From positions 1 to 64,000 of the forward strand of contig JANVFP010000049.1 in the NCBI GenBank assembly GCA_027919835.1: 64,000 bases of DNA, given 5' to 3'. Shown here piece after piece: positions 25,801 to 35,388 of this stretch. Numbering within the stretch: the stretch's first letter is position 1; the number at the start of each line of letters is the position of its first letter. The notes beneath the pieces were generated by a model. The model saw only the letters and a program-made list of their open reading frames with translations, was not told the DNA's origin and did not search any database. The position numbers were made by a program, and so were the translations under genes. The stretch comes from Lentinula raphanica. Lineage: Eukaryota; Basidiomycota; Agaricomycetes; Agaricales; Omphalotaceae.

Positions 25801-26196
25801 AGACGACCTTTCCAAGCTACCTGGTTTTCCAACCAACTTTCTATGTAATGTCATATCTCCTTCCTCGAATATACATCGTGTGCTCACTTTTCTTTTCTCT
25901 TCATCCAGCTGCCTTATGCTATTCCACCACGACCAGTCTCTCATCCCCGCACTCGAGTTAGGCAAATCCATACTCGTTCCTATCGACGTCATGAATGCAT
26001 TGTGGCCTTGTCCTCGTAAGTTGTCGTGAATGTGGACGCCTAGCAGATTTGGGCTGATTTGCCTTTGTTTAAATCAGTTCAACAACGCCATTGTGCAATT
26101 CTCCGCGAACAACTCACCAAAGCTTGCAATGCGGCGGGCATTGACCCACCTTCAGATCCCGAGTTTTCTATACCCCCTGCTCTCCAGTCCATGTAA
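22875..26196 (+). CDS. Zn2Cys6 binuclear-cluster transcription factor with fungal TF domain
   Basis: Nuclear regulator of roughly 850 residues. It starts MVASINSSDLYSPFQHPSM. An N-terminal disordered region precedes the zinc cluster CRQCRSRKIRC, DSARPVCTNC, HRRKNVCEYD (spacing Cx2Cx6Cx6Cx2Cx6C); an intron splits the codon for the second cysteine (about 23529-23601). A basic tail (PKRRGPDKRPGTRRRS, then KKRPADG) follows. The central part has the fungal-specific TF domain: SDTGHWLSFLNLDYFLETLW, PPLILAISAMATLMKSSQAE, DEECRRVCWCAVSLIASYNA and WALYCRSMLLWNFSNRLCEE. The C-terminus (VIKRVKISIQEITDPRGHQL, then LFHHDQSLIPALELGKSILV, then LREQLTKACNAAGIDPPSDP) ends at TAA 26194-26196. Exons between about 25440 and 25740 are uncertain. 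It lies inside the oxidoreductase block, so local control is a testable idea. Confidence 0.85.
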
Positions 26197-26325
26197 CACT
26201 ACTCTCCCTTGACGTCGACTTGCTTCTACTATCTACTACCCCACTCCTAATCTTACTGGGATCTTATTGTCATCGTCGTTGTTTTCACTATACCGCATAT
26301 TTCACTAGTCTATATGATATGCTTT

Positions 26326-26457
26326 ATATTTCCTGTACTCGTAGAATTATTATCGATATCCTGGATCTGTATTCACGTCTTCTTCATTCATCATTGTATG
26401 CACGACAAGTCATTCCTTTTACAGTACTATTTGTTTTCCTCACTCTTTCACATCTGC
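26326..26457 (+). repeat. short dispersed repeat, copy 2 (partner 10373-10500)
   Basis: About 125 bases match the minus strand of 10373-10500. It lies about 130 bases after the stop of the Zn2Cys6 gene. The two copies differ at many single positions, so the event is not recent. Confidence 0.75.
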
Positions 26458-26606
26458 GTAATTCAATCGTTGAGAATCCTTCATACAGCCAGCATGAGCC
26501 ATGCAGTTTCTGGGCTGTCAGTCACCTTCCGAACTCCCTATGCAAAGCTTCATGAGTGTCCAATGATTGAACGAGATCGGTAGTCCTCTGCAAGATATCT
26601 CATCTC

Positions 26607-26970
26607 TTTCGCTCTCATTTATTCTTGTCCCGCACAGCAATGTTGAGACAAGTCCTCGTCCGCGGGTTTTTCAGCGTGTTATTCAAACGAGCTGGAGGGT
26701 TTCGAGCGGTAACGGCTGTCGTTGTTTGCGGTTTCTGGGACTTCAGAATAGAAATGATATCGATAGGCGAGATGACAGGAATATTCACTGCATTGATTCA
26801 CCAGTATAACGGCAATATCTCAGTGTTGAATGGTTCCAGGAGCCTCAAAGGCTCTGCTATAGTTGCAGTGTCGTTTGGCAGATGGGACTGTGTATCGCGC
26901 AGCGAAAGACGGAACGTACCAGGCCACTGGCCAGGTTGATGCACGTATTTTAGCGCCCTGGCGCTTATAT
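26607..26970 (-). pseudogene. 5' remnant of a fourth DUF4246 gene
   Basis: The plus-strand text from 26607 (TTATTCTTGTCCCGCACAGC) onward aligns with the first exon and 5' flank of DUF4246 gene 3 (29555 onward, TTCATTCTTGTCCCGCACAG). Shared tracts include GAAATGATATCGATAGG/GGAATGATATCGATAGG and GAGATGACAGGAAT. The start codon is lost (CAT of the paralog reads CTT near 26741), frameshifts are present, and nothing after the first exon remains. Its flank keeps the palindromic motif at 26952. It lies head to tail with gene 3, like the gene 1-gene 2 pair. Confidence 0.8.
26952..26965. promoter_or_regulatory. palindromic upstream motif of the DUF4246 remnant
   Basis: AGCGCC-CT-GGCGCT, a perfect palindrome with a two-base spacer, lies about 210 bases upstream of the lost start codon of the remnant. 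It has outlived decay of the gene next to it, or decay is recent. Confidence 0.55.
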
Positions 26971-27043
26971 TAGAAGGATTGTAGTAAACAAGTACAAGTA
27001 TACCCAAAGCAGTCCAATACCTGCCACCTCAAGGCCTCAGGCC

Positions 27044-29696
27044 TCAATGCTCACACAACGAGTAAGTTTGGCCCTATAAATCATCAGGTTGTAGTCTTGA
27101 CACCATTTTAGTTCGAAAAACTTACAAATCCATACCTCCTCTGAGTTTTGATCTTCCTATCACTCATTAACTCCAGCCTATACTGTTCCGCCTCTTCTCT
27201 TGAAAACGTGCCCGCAAACGCATACTGCCGAATGATTTCCACAAGCTCCGGAGGCAGTTCTTTTCCGGTGCGTGCCATTGAAATGCTGGGAAGGAGAGCG
27301 CGAATCGTGGGCTCGTTTGTTTTGCGCCTCTGATTCGGAACTTCAGACGTCGTGAGGACGTTCATATCGCGGAGGCCAGTGAGGACAAATCCTGGTCGGA
27401 GAATCCAAGTTTCGTTTTGAACGCTGTCATCGACGAGGAAGAAACAGAGCTGTCATGGATGTCGAAGTCAGTGATAAACTACGTTCTCACGAACATCTGA
27501 TAACATACAATTTTGCGCCTGGCCACGGCATTTCCAGCACTGGCCTTGTTCTTGACCAGCTCGACCTTGTGCTGAGCATGAGTGGAATAGGCGAATAATG
27601 AGTCAAACATAGGACCGATCCAATTGTATTCACGAACACATACCTGAAGCCAATTGGGAAACGAAATCATCCTCCCAGTAGTCTTTCCCATTCGAGAGTC
27701 AGAATTCGTCGTAGGTACAGTACCCCGGGCGATAAAAACTGGAATTTCGGTAGTAATCACTGGCCTTTCGTTGCCCTCATAATCCACTTCGGTCTCCCAA
27801 TCACTAGGATAGTTGTACTCCTCGTCTTCTACTACCCTTTCTTCGTCCTCATCATTACCAGCATTAGCTTTGGATAATTCTATCAAGAAATCCTTTGAAT
27901 GCATGAGATCAAAAGCAGACTTCCTGCTACAGCGAACCAACCTCATGCCGATAATGGGAATCCTCAACATTCGGAAAATCATTAGTAGGGTCACGGAATT
28001 TGCGAAAGCTGAGCCCTCGGTCCTCGATGGCTTCGTCGGTCTCATAGTAATAGATAACAGAGGCGACAATCCGTTCGTGAGGCTAATGAACATAGAGTGT
28101 TTGAAGGAAACCTTCCGAAAGAAGAACAACAACGACTTACCATGCCTTCCATATGCCATGACCCTTCGTACTCCCGCCCAGGGGATAACGTGTAATTGGC
28201 AGCCTGTACGAGGAAAATCAGAAAAAGGATTCTGCGGATGGAAGTTTCTTCACATACTTTCACGATGACCTTCAACTCTTGGCCTTTGTATACCTCAGAC
28301 GCCACAAATTCATCCCCGAGCTCATAAAAGTTCTCTTTCCTCATCTTCTCCTGGAGAATATCTTCCATCATTTTCTCTTTCTCCGCGTTCTCTTCGCGTT
28401 TCTGAGCGTCCCACGTTGAAGCACGACTAGCGAGAAAATCGGTCCACATCTCTCTGGTGAGCATGTATTCGTTCCCCGAGGCAAAATACCGGCGTTCCAT
28501 CCATCGTCCGACTAGGAGAATCATTATCAGCTCTCGAGATACAAACAGTCCTTTTGGACTAACACACCTGACGGTGAAGTCTTGGGGCGGTACGCCTCGC
28601 TCGTTGGCATGGTCTTCTCGAAGTGTGGTAGAGAGAGCAAGAACATCTTTTCGATCACCCTGAATAGGCTAGGATATTGTTCCCTCGTACCTAGACCGTT
28701 GATGTAGGATTGGATCTGAACATCCGTCCCATCTGGAGAGACTTTGAATATCGAAGGGATCCAAGCAAAAGCAGATGCCATGTCGTTTTTGTCTAAGGTT
28801 CCGATCTCGGTTCGAAACTTGTTATCAACGTCAATTGGGGGAGCTTGACTCCAGGAAGAACGGAAGAAACGCCAGCGACATATGGATCTAATAACATCAG
28901 ATATCTCTGCGATGAATGGGGTTGATGTAGAATGCTGGTCAAGTGAACGCACATAGTGAAGGGTGGATGAGGTCTTGTACCTAGGCAAACACAGCAATTG
29001 AGTGGAGCCAAGTACATGGACTGGATATCAACGCACCTTTCCAAAAGAATGTGGGTGGAAATCCTTCGGCTCATTTGCAGCCAAGGCATCCAATTCGCGT
29101 ACCAGCTACGACAGAAATGGTATGATTCTAACGAAGAGGACGAGAAGACTCAGACCGACCTCTTGATGCACTGAATCTGGTACGAGACCGTCTGAAACGA
29201 AGACTCCCAATCCTTTCTCTCTGAGCTCAGGTTCATGAAGCGCGTATTTCGAGCCGCGAGCGTATTTGAGAGCATTCTTGAAGTCGTCATTAATATCGCC
29301 AACAGGCCTACGGTGCTTGCTACTGTCGCGTCCAGCATCTGATACGATTTCTTGATCGAACTTTCGTATTTGTGACCTACGTTGCAGTTCGCTAAGCGCA
29401 TAAACAGTCACAGTGAGACCAACGAGACTGAGATGAAAGAGAACGACTTACTGAATCACCTCCGCCGCCTCTCCTTGTAGCATCGTGGAGTCTAACGGAA
29501 GAATCTCTGCCTCTTTAGCCCATCTGAGTACAAGTTCATCATCCCAAACTTTTCGCTCCCATTCATTCTTGTCCCGCACAGCGATGTAGAATTGAAGTAA
29601 ATCCTCGTTCGTGGGTTTTCTGGACGTGCTAGACGTATTCATCGAAACAGATGAAGGGTTTCGAGAGCTCGTGGTCGTTTGCGGAGTTTGGGACAT
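27044..29696 (-). CDS. DUF4246 family protein, copy 3
   Basis: Third intact paralog, inverted relative to copies 1 and 2. It starts MSQTPQTTTSSRNPSSVSMN at 29696 and ends GQTYSLCEH with the stop at 27044-27046. Blocks retained: LLQFYIAVRDKNEWERKVWD, HALHEPELRE-like ALHEPELREKGLG, AWIPSIFKVSPDGTDVQIQS, YEGSWHMEGM then PHERIVASVIYYYETDEAIE, GRMISFPNWLQHKVELVKN and RKILCFFLVDDSVQNETW. The acidic insert is shorter (NDEDEERVVEDEEYNYP). Exon borders match the other copies, and I see no disabling change. The foldback element begins 185 bases upstream of the start codon, so this copy has an altered promoter. Function is unknown, as for the family. Confidence 0.85.
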
Positions 29697-30148
29697 GAGA
29701 GTAGAGTAGGAATGATATCGATAGGATCCTGTGACATGCGATTAGTTCACTTGAGATGACAGGAATTTCATTCGATATTACCGAGGTAACGGCAGCGCTC
29801 TATGTGCCTCAAGGCTCTGTCATGACTTTGCTGCAGACCGACATCAGCAGCAGCAGTGAGTTGCCTGAGAAAAATGGGTGCACCTGATATGTCCAATTGA
29901 TGGCATGTATATAAGCATCTGATGTACCTATCAAGCGCTTATATATAAGTCACTTTTGCTCGTGCCTGGCAAACCGATGCTTTTCAGACCTCACTTACTG
30001 AAAACCTAAGTAATAACTGAGTGAATATAGATCCAACTCCCTACAGTTCAGGTGCAAACTGAAGGCAGCATTGTGCTTTACATGGTGTATAAGTCATGAG
30101 GCTTGAAAAGGGTAGATACTCAGTTGATCAACATATCTGTTTCTCCAT

Positions 30149-31089
30149 GGTACAAGGAGGAGGTTATGAGCATAGCTCAGTGAGTCTCTAGCCATTTTGT
30201 CTGACTATTAATGCATCTAAAAGTGCTCATTGACTACTTGTAGCTGTGCAAGCTACAGGTCAGCCAATGTTTTCGCTGTGGAGATACAGCTTACTTACTC
30301 TAAGAGGTACAAGGAGGTGAAGGTGGTCATAACTTGGTCAGTTTTTTACCGTTTTCTTTCATTCATTGTGCGTTATGAAGCCCTGTATAGGTGTATTTGA
30401 ATATAGAAGGCGCGAGGCGGCGAACATTCCCGTTACTGAATGACAGACACATCTTGCTCCACAGGTACAACGAGGCGAAGGTGGTCATAGCATAACGAGT
30501 TCTTGACCGTTTTCCTTCGTCTATGGCGCGTTAGGAAGCTCTTAACAGGTGAATTTTACTATGCAAGGCGTGAGACAGCAAACATTCCCATTACTGAATA
30601 GCACACACATCTTGCTCCACAGGTACAACGAGGTAAGGTGGTCATAATGCAATGAGTTCTTGACCGTTTTCTATCGCCTGTTGCGCGTTAGGAAGCCCTT
30701 GATGAGCTTACTTGACTATCCTAGACGCGAGCCGGCAAACATCTCCGTCACTGAATGACAGACACATCCTGTTTCCCAGGTACAAGGAAGTGGAGGTGGT
30801 CATAGCATGACGAATTTTTGACCATTTTCTATCGTCTGTTGCGCGTTAGGAAGCGCTAGGTGAGTAGTACTGACTGTGTAAATCGCACGGCGGTACATCG
30901 CTTCGTTGCCAAATGACAGGTACTTCTTGTCCAACAGGTACAAGGAAGCAAGAATGGTCATAACTTTTTGAGATCTTGACTGTTTTCTTTCATCCATTGC
31001 GTATTAGAGAGCCTTCATTCATCAACATTAAATGTGCAAACTGCAAGGCAGTGCATGGCTCCATTATTGAATGCCATCCAGAGGTACAT
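30149..31089 (+). repeat. 158-bp tandem repeats, left arm
   Basis: GGTACA anchors occur at 30149, 30306, 30464, 30622, 30779, 30937 and 31083: spacings 157, 158, 158, 157, 158 and 146. Each unit carries AAGGTGGTCATA-like, GACCGTTTTC-like, TTGCGCGTTAGGAAG-like and GAATGACAGACACAT-like blocks. Units differ from each other more than each differs from its mirror unit in the other arm. Confidence 0.85.
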
Positions 31090-31480
31090 AAATGTCTTGG
31101 ACTCTGAAAATAAAAATCATATTTTGTCTGTTGAATAACCAGTGTTATACTCATTGAGCCCCCTTCATTTTCAATCAGTACATGAGTATAGCTGACGGCT
31201 CCATGCCTATAAAATTTCTAGGCAGAGGGAGAAGATACTGATGAGTTATTTCTGAGGAAGCGGTTAAGGACAATCTTGAAAACATGATTTGAAAGTCAAA
31301 TCAATTTCCCTATATGAAAGTTACCTATCTTCCTGTCTTTCCTCCGCTGCTTCAAATTCCTCCAACACATTTCTGAGAAAGGACCCTTCAAATATCCTCC
31401 TAAGTGTATTCAGAGAATATGACAGTCAAGTGTTCACAAATCACAGCCAAGGAGCACCAGTTATTGCTATTTTTGTGTAC

Positions 31481-32433
31481 TTGTACCTGTTATACTAAGT
31501 CTGTCTGTCATTCAATGATGGAGCCATGCACTGCCTCGCAGTCTGTACACTTGATACACGCTCCTGTAAGCTCTTTGACGCGCAACGGAGAACGGAAAAC
31601 GGACAAGATCTCAAAAAGTTATGACCATTCTTGCTTCCTTGTACCTGTTGGACAAGAAGTATCTGTCATTTGGCAACGAAGCGATGTACCGCCGTGCGAT
31701 TTACACAGTCAGTACTACTCACCTAGCGCTTCCTAACGCGCAACAGACGATAGAAAACGGTCAAAAATTCGTCATGCTATGACCACCTCCACTTCCTTGT
31801 ACCTGGGAAACAGGATGTGTCTGTCATTCAGTGACGGAGATGTTTGCCGGCTCGCGTCTAAGATAGTCAAGTAAGCTCATCAAGGGCTTCCTAACGCGCA
31901 ACAGGCGATAGAAAACGGTCAAGAACTCATTGCATTATGACCACCTTACCTCGTTGTACCTGTGGAGCAAGATGTGTGTGCTATTCAGTAATGGGAATGT
32001 TTGCTGTCTCACGCCTTGCATAGTGAAATTCACCTGTTAAGAGCTTCCTAACGCGCCATAGACGAAGGAAAACGGTCAAGAACTCGTTATGCTATGACCA
32101 CCTTCGCCTCGTTGTACCTGTGGAGCAAGATGTGTCTGTCATTCAGTAACGGGAATGTTCGCCGCCTCGCGCCTTCTATATTCAAATACACCTATACAGG
32201 GCTTCATAACGCACAATGAATGAAAGAAAACGGTAAAAAACTGACCAAGTTATGACCACCTTCACTTCCTTGTACCTCTTAGAGTAAGTAAGCTGTATCT
32301 CCACAGCAAAAACATTGGCTGACCTGTAGTTTGCACAGCTAAAAGTAGTCAATGAGCACTCTTAGATGCATTAATTGTCAGACAAAATGGCTAGAGACTC
32401 ACTGAGCTATGCTCATAACCTCCTCCTTGTACC
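31481..32433 (-). repeat. 158-bp tandem repeats, right arm
   Basis: The reverse-complement anchor TTGTACC occurs at 31481, 31639, 31797, 31954, 32112, 32270 and 32427, spacings 157-158. Units appear in mirror order of the left arm. Outer units are near identical to their mirrors, while the innermost one has diverged most. Confidence 0.85.
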
Positions 32434-32789
32434 ATGGAGAAACAGATATGTTGATCAACTGAGTATCTACCCTTTTCAAGCCTCATGACTTATACACCAT
32501 GTAAAGCACAATGCTGCCTTCAGTTTGCACCTGAACTGTAGGGAGTTGGATCTATATTCACTCAGTTATTACTTAGGTTTTCAGTAAGTGAGGTCTGAAA
32601 AGCATCGGTTTGCCAGGCACGAGCAAAAGTGACTTATATATAAGCGCTTGATAGGTACATCAGATGCTTATATACATGCCATCAATTGGACATATCAGGT
32701 GGAAAAATGAGCTGTTGAAACTTGAGTGTACCAGTATAACTGTGTACGTCGTACAAGCTCAAGGGGAGAGAATGCACATGATCAACGTT

Positions 32790-32803
32790 AGCGCCCAGGC
32801 GCT
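32790..32803. promoter_or_regulatory. palindromic motif separated from DUF4246 gene 3 by the foldback element
   Basis: AGCGCC-CA-GGCGCT. Removing the 2.8-kb element places this motif about 265 bases upstream of the gene 3 start, the same spacing as in copies 1 and 2. It could also act on the plus-strand gene at 33527. Confidence 0.5.
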
Positions 32804-33526
32804 TAAATTCCCAACTTGCCTCAACCGAAGAATTCCTTTTCCCTCTTTCCCTCTTGATTCTCATCTTTCGACGAGCTACATAACCCAACGTGTACCTCAT
32901 CAGACACCCTCGAACTCATTCTGATTTCTCGGCTTTGACCGAACCCTCTCGTCACAATCTCTACTCCGGAATCGACTCCAATTTATACGGTCTGCTATGT
33001 CCAGTAGTGCGCGATACTACGCTTACTATGGTCCATGGTACAGTGCAATATCATAAAACAAAACCAACGGCAAATACCGACAGCTATATGGGACTATCTC
33101 ACTCCAACTGACCTCGAGTGCGCTTCTGTGATCTGTCTTGAATTCGAAATGGGCAAAAATACTGATCAATATTACAGCCTCAACACGCGCAGCATCCTCG
33201 TGCAATATCATCTGCCTCGAATAAGTCCTCAAAGCTGTATTTATCAGACATCGATATCAATTGCCTCAAGGCTGAAGGTTGCTAAAGGGTTCTCCTGGCG
33301 TACAACCATTGATCCGAAAGCAATGCCTATCGATGCATGTCCGGCCTCGTTCCCAGGGGCTGGTTGACCAACGTGCTCGGGATTCGGGATGAAACTGCTT
33401 GATAACAATGCTCATCATGATCACAAAGTATAAACCTTCTCCTAAATATCGCAGTCATTTTTCATTCTTTCTTCCTTCCTCCTCCCTCGTTCCGAATTCG
33501 CCACGTCTACTATTATTTCCCTCATC
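32804..33526. other. intergenic, no gene seen
   Basis: A plus frame at 33035-33367 (110 codons) has no motif and no splice partner. The last part holds pyrimidine-rich sequence (about 33460-33525) just before the start at 33527, as is common in fungal promoters. Confidence 0.45.
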
Positions 33527-34241
33527 ATGACAACCTACGGACTCCCATACTTTCTCGAGGACAAGACAGGCAGACTTAGCGGATCAGACTTTATTGACAT
33601 CCACGATCGTCTACGGTTGACCTACCGACGATCTACCGACAGAAATTCTTCGCACACGGCCTACATGATCTATAACACCAGCTCACATATCTCACATCCC
33701 GCCTTCATGCAGGCTCTTGTCGCTTTGGACTTCGGACCAGGCCATGCTCTAGGAACCGTGTCGTTCTCCTCGAAAACGTGCCTGCCAATGAAGAAGTACC
33801 TCGTGAAGACGGCGAGTAACAGCAGGTCGGTTCTTCTCGTGTTTCGATCGTTTGTTGAGAAGATCCCAATCACATTTCTCCAGAACATACAGGTTCATCG
33901 CCTCTGATTCCCAAGAGTACTTTTGGAGTTGGCGTTCACAGGCGAACCAAGAATGGACCGTCAGTCCTTTCTTCCCTCATCATCCATGATGATGCCCAAC
34001 GTCGTTTCTGTAGTGCACAAACAAGAGCGGCTACCTCACGGCATACTACAGTCTTAAAACTCCAGGGGAACCTCAATACGAAGGGTCTTCCGGCTGTTCT
34101 TTGACGATCGAGGAGTCGTTTGGCCATCTGGCTCCGGGTAAGTCGTGGTTTAAAACTACGGTCAGTCATCAGCTCATCGTGTTCATAGAAATCCTCGCTT
34201 CTCTGATGATTTTGCGACATATATCGGAATACAATCTGTGA
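33527..34241 (+). CDS. DUF6593-like small protein
   Basis: Four exons (33527-33825, 33893-33959, 34014-34137, 34189-34241) total 543 bases and encode 180 residues, with all junctions in frame. It opens MTTYGLPYFLEDKTGRLSG. The C-terminal half (SQEYFWSWRSQANQEWTCTN, GYLTAYYSLKTPGEPQYEGS, LTIEESFGHLAPEILASLMI, LRHISEY) has the pattern of basidiomycete DUF6593 proteins, which are often present in many copies and have no known role. There is no signal peptide or membrane helix, so a cytosolic or nuclear place is likely. Family naming is from memory of the motif pattern. Confidence 0.65.
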
Positions 34242-35388
34242 AATCCGACCGGATGTTCTAATACTACTAGCATCGACGTACACCTCGTGTGCGAGACTCG
34301 TCCTTCTGCCAGTTAACGCAATTCTCGTTCTTCCATGAGTCTTAAGCCCAATCCATTTGTATAGTACGCAATTGCTCACCTGTATCATAGTTGTTCTTTT
34401 CGTTATATGTACATACATACTTTTTCAGTGTAGTTCAAGTATTTCTAACCTCAACGGTGATAATCATCTATAATCATTCGGGTACTCCCGCCAGGCTATA
34501 CGTCATGGTTATTCTACTTGCCGACCAACAGACTACAGTCACCGACGCCGAAACACTCCTTTACATACCTCCTAATTTCTAAAGCAACCTCTTCAAGCGA
34601 AAGGCCTTCAAGGTGGCCCCGAGTGTACTACACAGTTGCAAGTGAAAACACATACAGCTAGTTCCCGTTCTACGAGTACGTATACTACAACTGCAAGTAA
34701 ATCCCGCATCACAAAAACTCAACAAAGAGTTAAACATCGCAGCGCCCTTACGCCTCCTTGAGCGCCCAAGACTCCAATGTACGGCGAAAAGAGACCGATT
34801 CAGTACTCGGGCAGTGGCTAATTGGCAAGCAGCACGCACATGCACATTGCACAGGTCATGCTTAGGACTCAGGAGGTCATGGAGGCGAGTACGAGCCTGT
34901 AGGAGCGAGTAAAAGTCGGCTCTCCTTCGCTTGCGACGTGCGTAGGCAGGCGTAGGCTTGCGTGTTCCGACAATTATTGGACTAGCGCCTCCATCGGAAC
35001 AGGTTGCTTGGATTCCAAATATCAACCATTAATCTCTGCATCATCTAAACTGTGTCATTCTTCCAGTATTTTAGCCGTCTCTTTGCTTTCGTTGCTTGCA
35101 GCTTCAGGGAGGATCAAATTTTCGTGGACGCTACTACTTCAGGAGGTTCGGATAAGACCCAACTAGGTTCAGTCTTGGACCCTCCTAAACCCTCCTAAAC
35201 CCATAAATCGTTGCTCCAACAAACCTAGTATGTACATAATCAAAGCCACAAACAACTTCCGTTAATAACTCGACATTCACCGCCTCCAGGTTCCCCACTT
35301 TTCAGGATTGGCCGTGTTTCAGAACTAGGGTCGACCCTATAAGAGGATTTAAACGAACTGACCAACCGCCCCAAGTTCCCCACTAGCG
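34242..35388. other. intergenic, no confident gene
   Basis: A minus frame at 34579-35025 (148 codons) is Arg/Cys-rich with no motif and is probably chance. CCTCCTAAACCCTCCTAAAC near 35181-35203 is a short direct repeat. The promoter of the next gene has a TATA-like CTATAAGAGG about 50 bases before its start. Confidence 0.45.

Larger units (their letters stand above)
29881..32701. mobile_element. foldback-like element with 1.2-kb inverted arms
   Basis: The segment starts CACCTGATATGTCCAATTGA and ends with the reverse complement. The arms (about 29881-31090 and 31480-32701) match base for base over long outer stretches, with a few substitutions inside, around a spacer of about 390 bases that is not self-complementary. 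Both outer parts measure 268 bases from the end to the first GGTACAA. GAAAAATG occurs at 29869-29876 and again at 32702-32709, a candidate 8-bp target duplication, with four extra bases (GGTG) on the left. No transposase or other protein motif is present. It resembles Foldback/Galileo-type elements in plan, which is a structural likeness, not proof of kinship. Confidence 0.8.

Noticed and set aside
31404..31736. 110-codon frame inside the foldback element
   Set aside because: It runs from the spacer into the repeat units and has no mirror equivalent or family motif; chance frame in repetitive DNA.
33936..34418. 160-codon minus-strand frame
   Set aside because: It is the reverse shadow of the last exons of the DUF6593-like gene, whose four exons join in frame to exactly 181 codons.
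34579..35025. 148-codon Arg/Cys-rich minus frame
   Set aside because: No signal peptide, no regular cysteine spacing and no exon partners; unlikely to be a real cysteine-rich secreted protein.
35181..35203. CCTCCTAAACCCTCCTAAACCC as an interstitial telomere tract
   Set aside because: It is not the CCCTAA unit, only two copies long; more likely a chance or slippage repeat.
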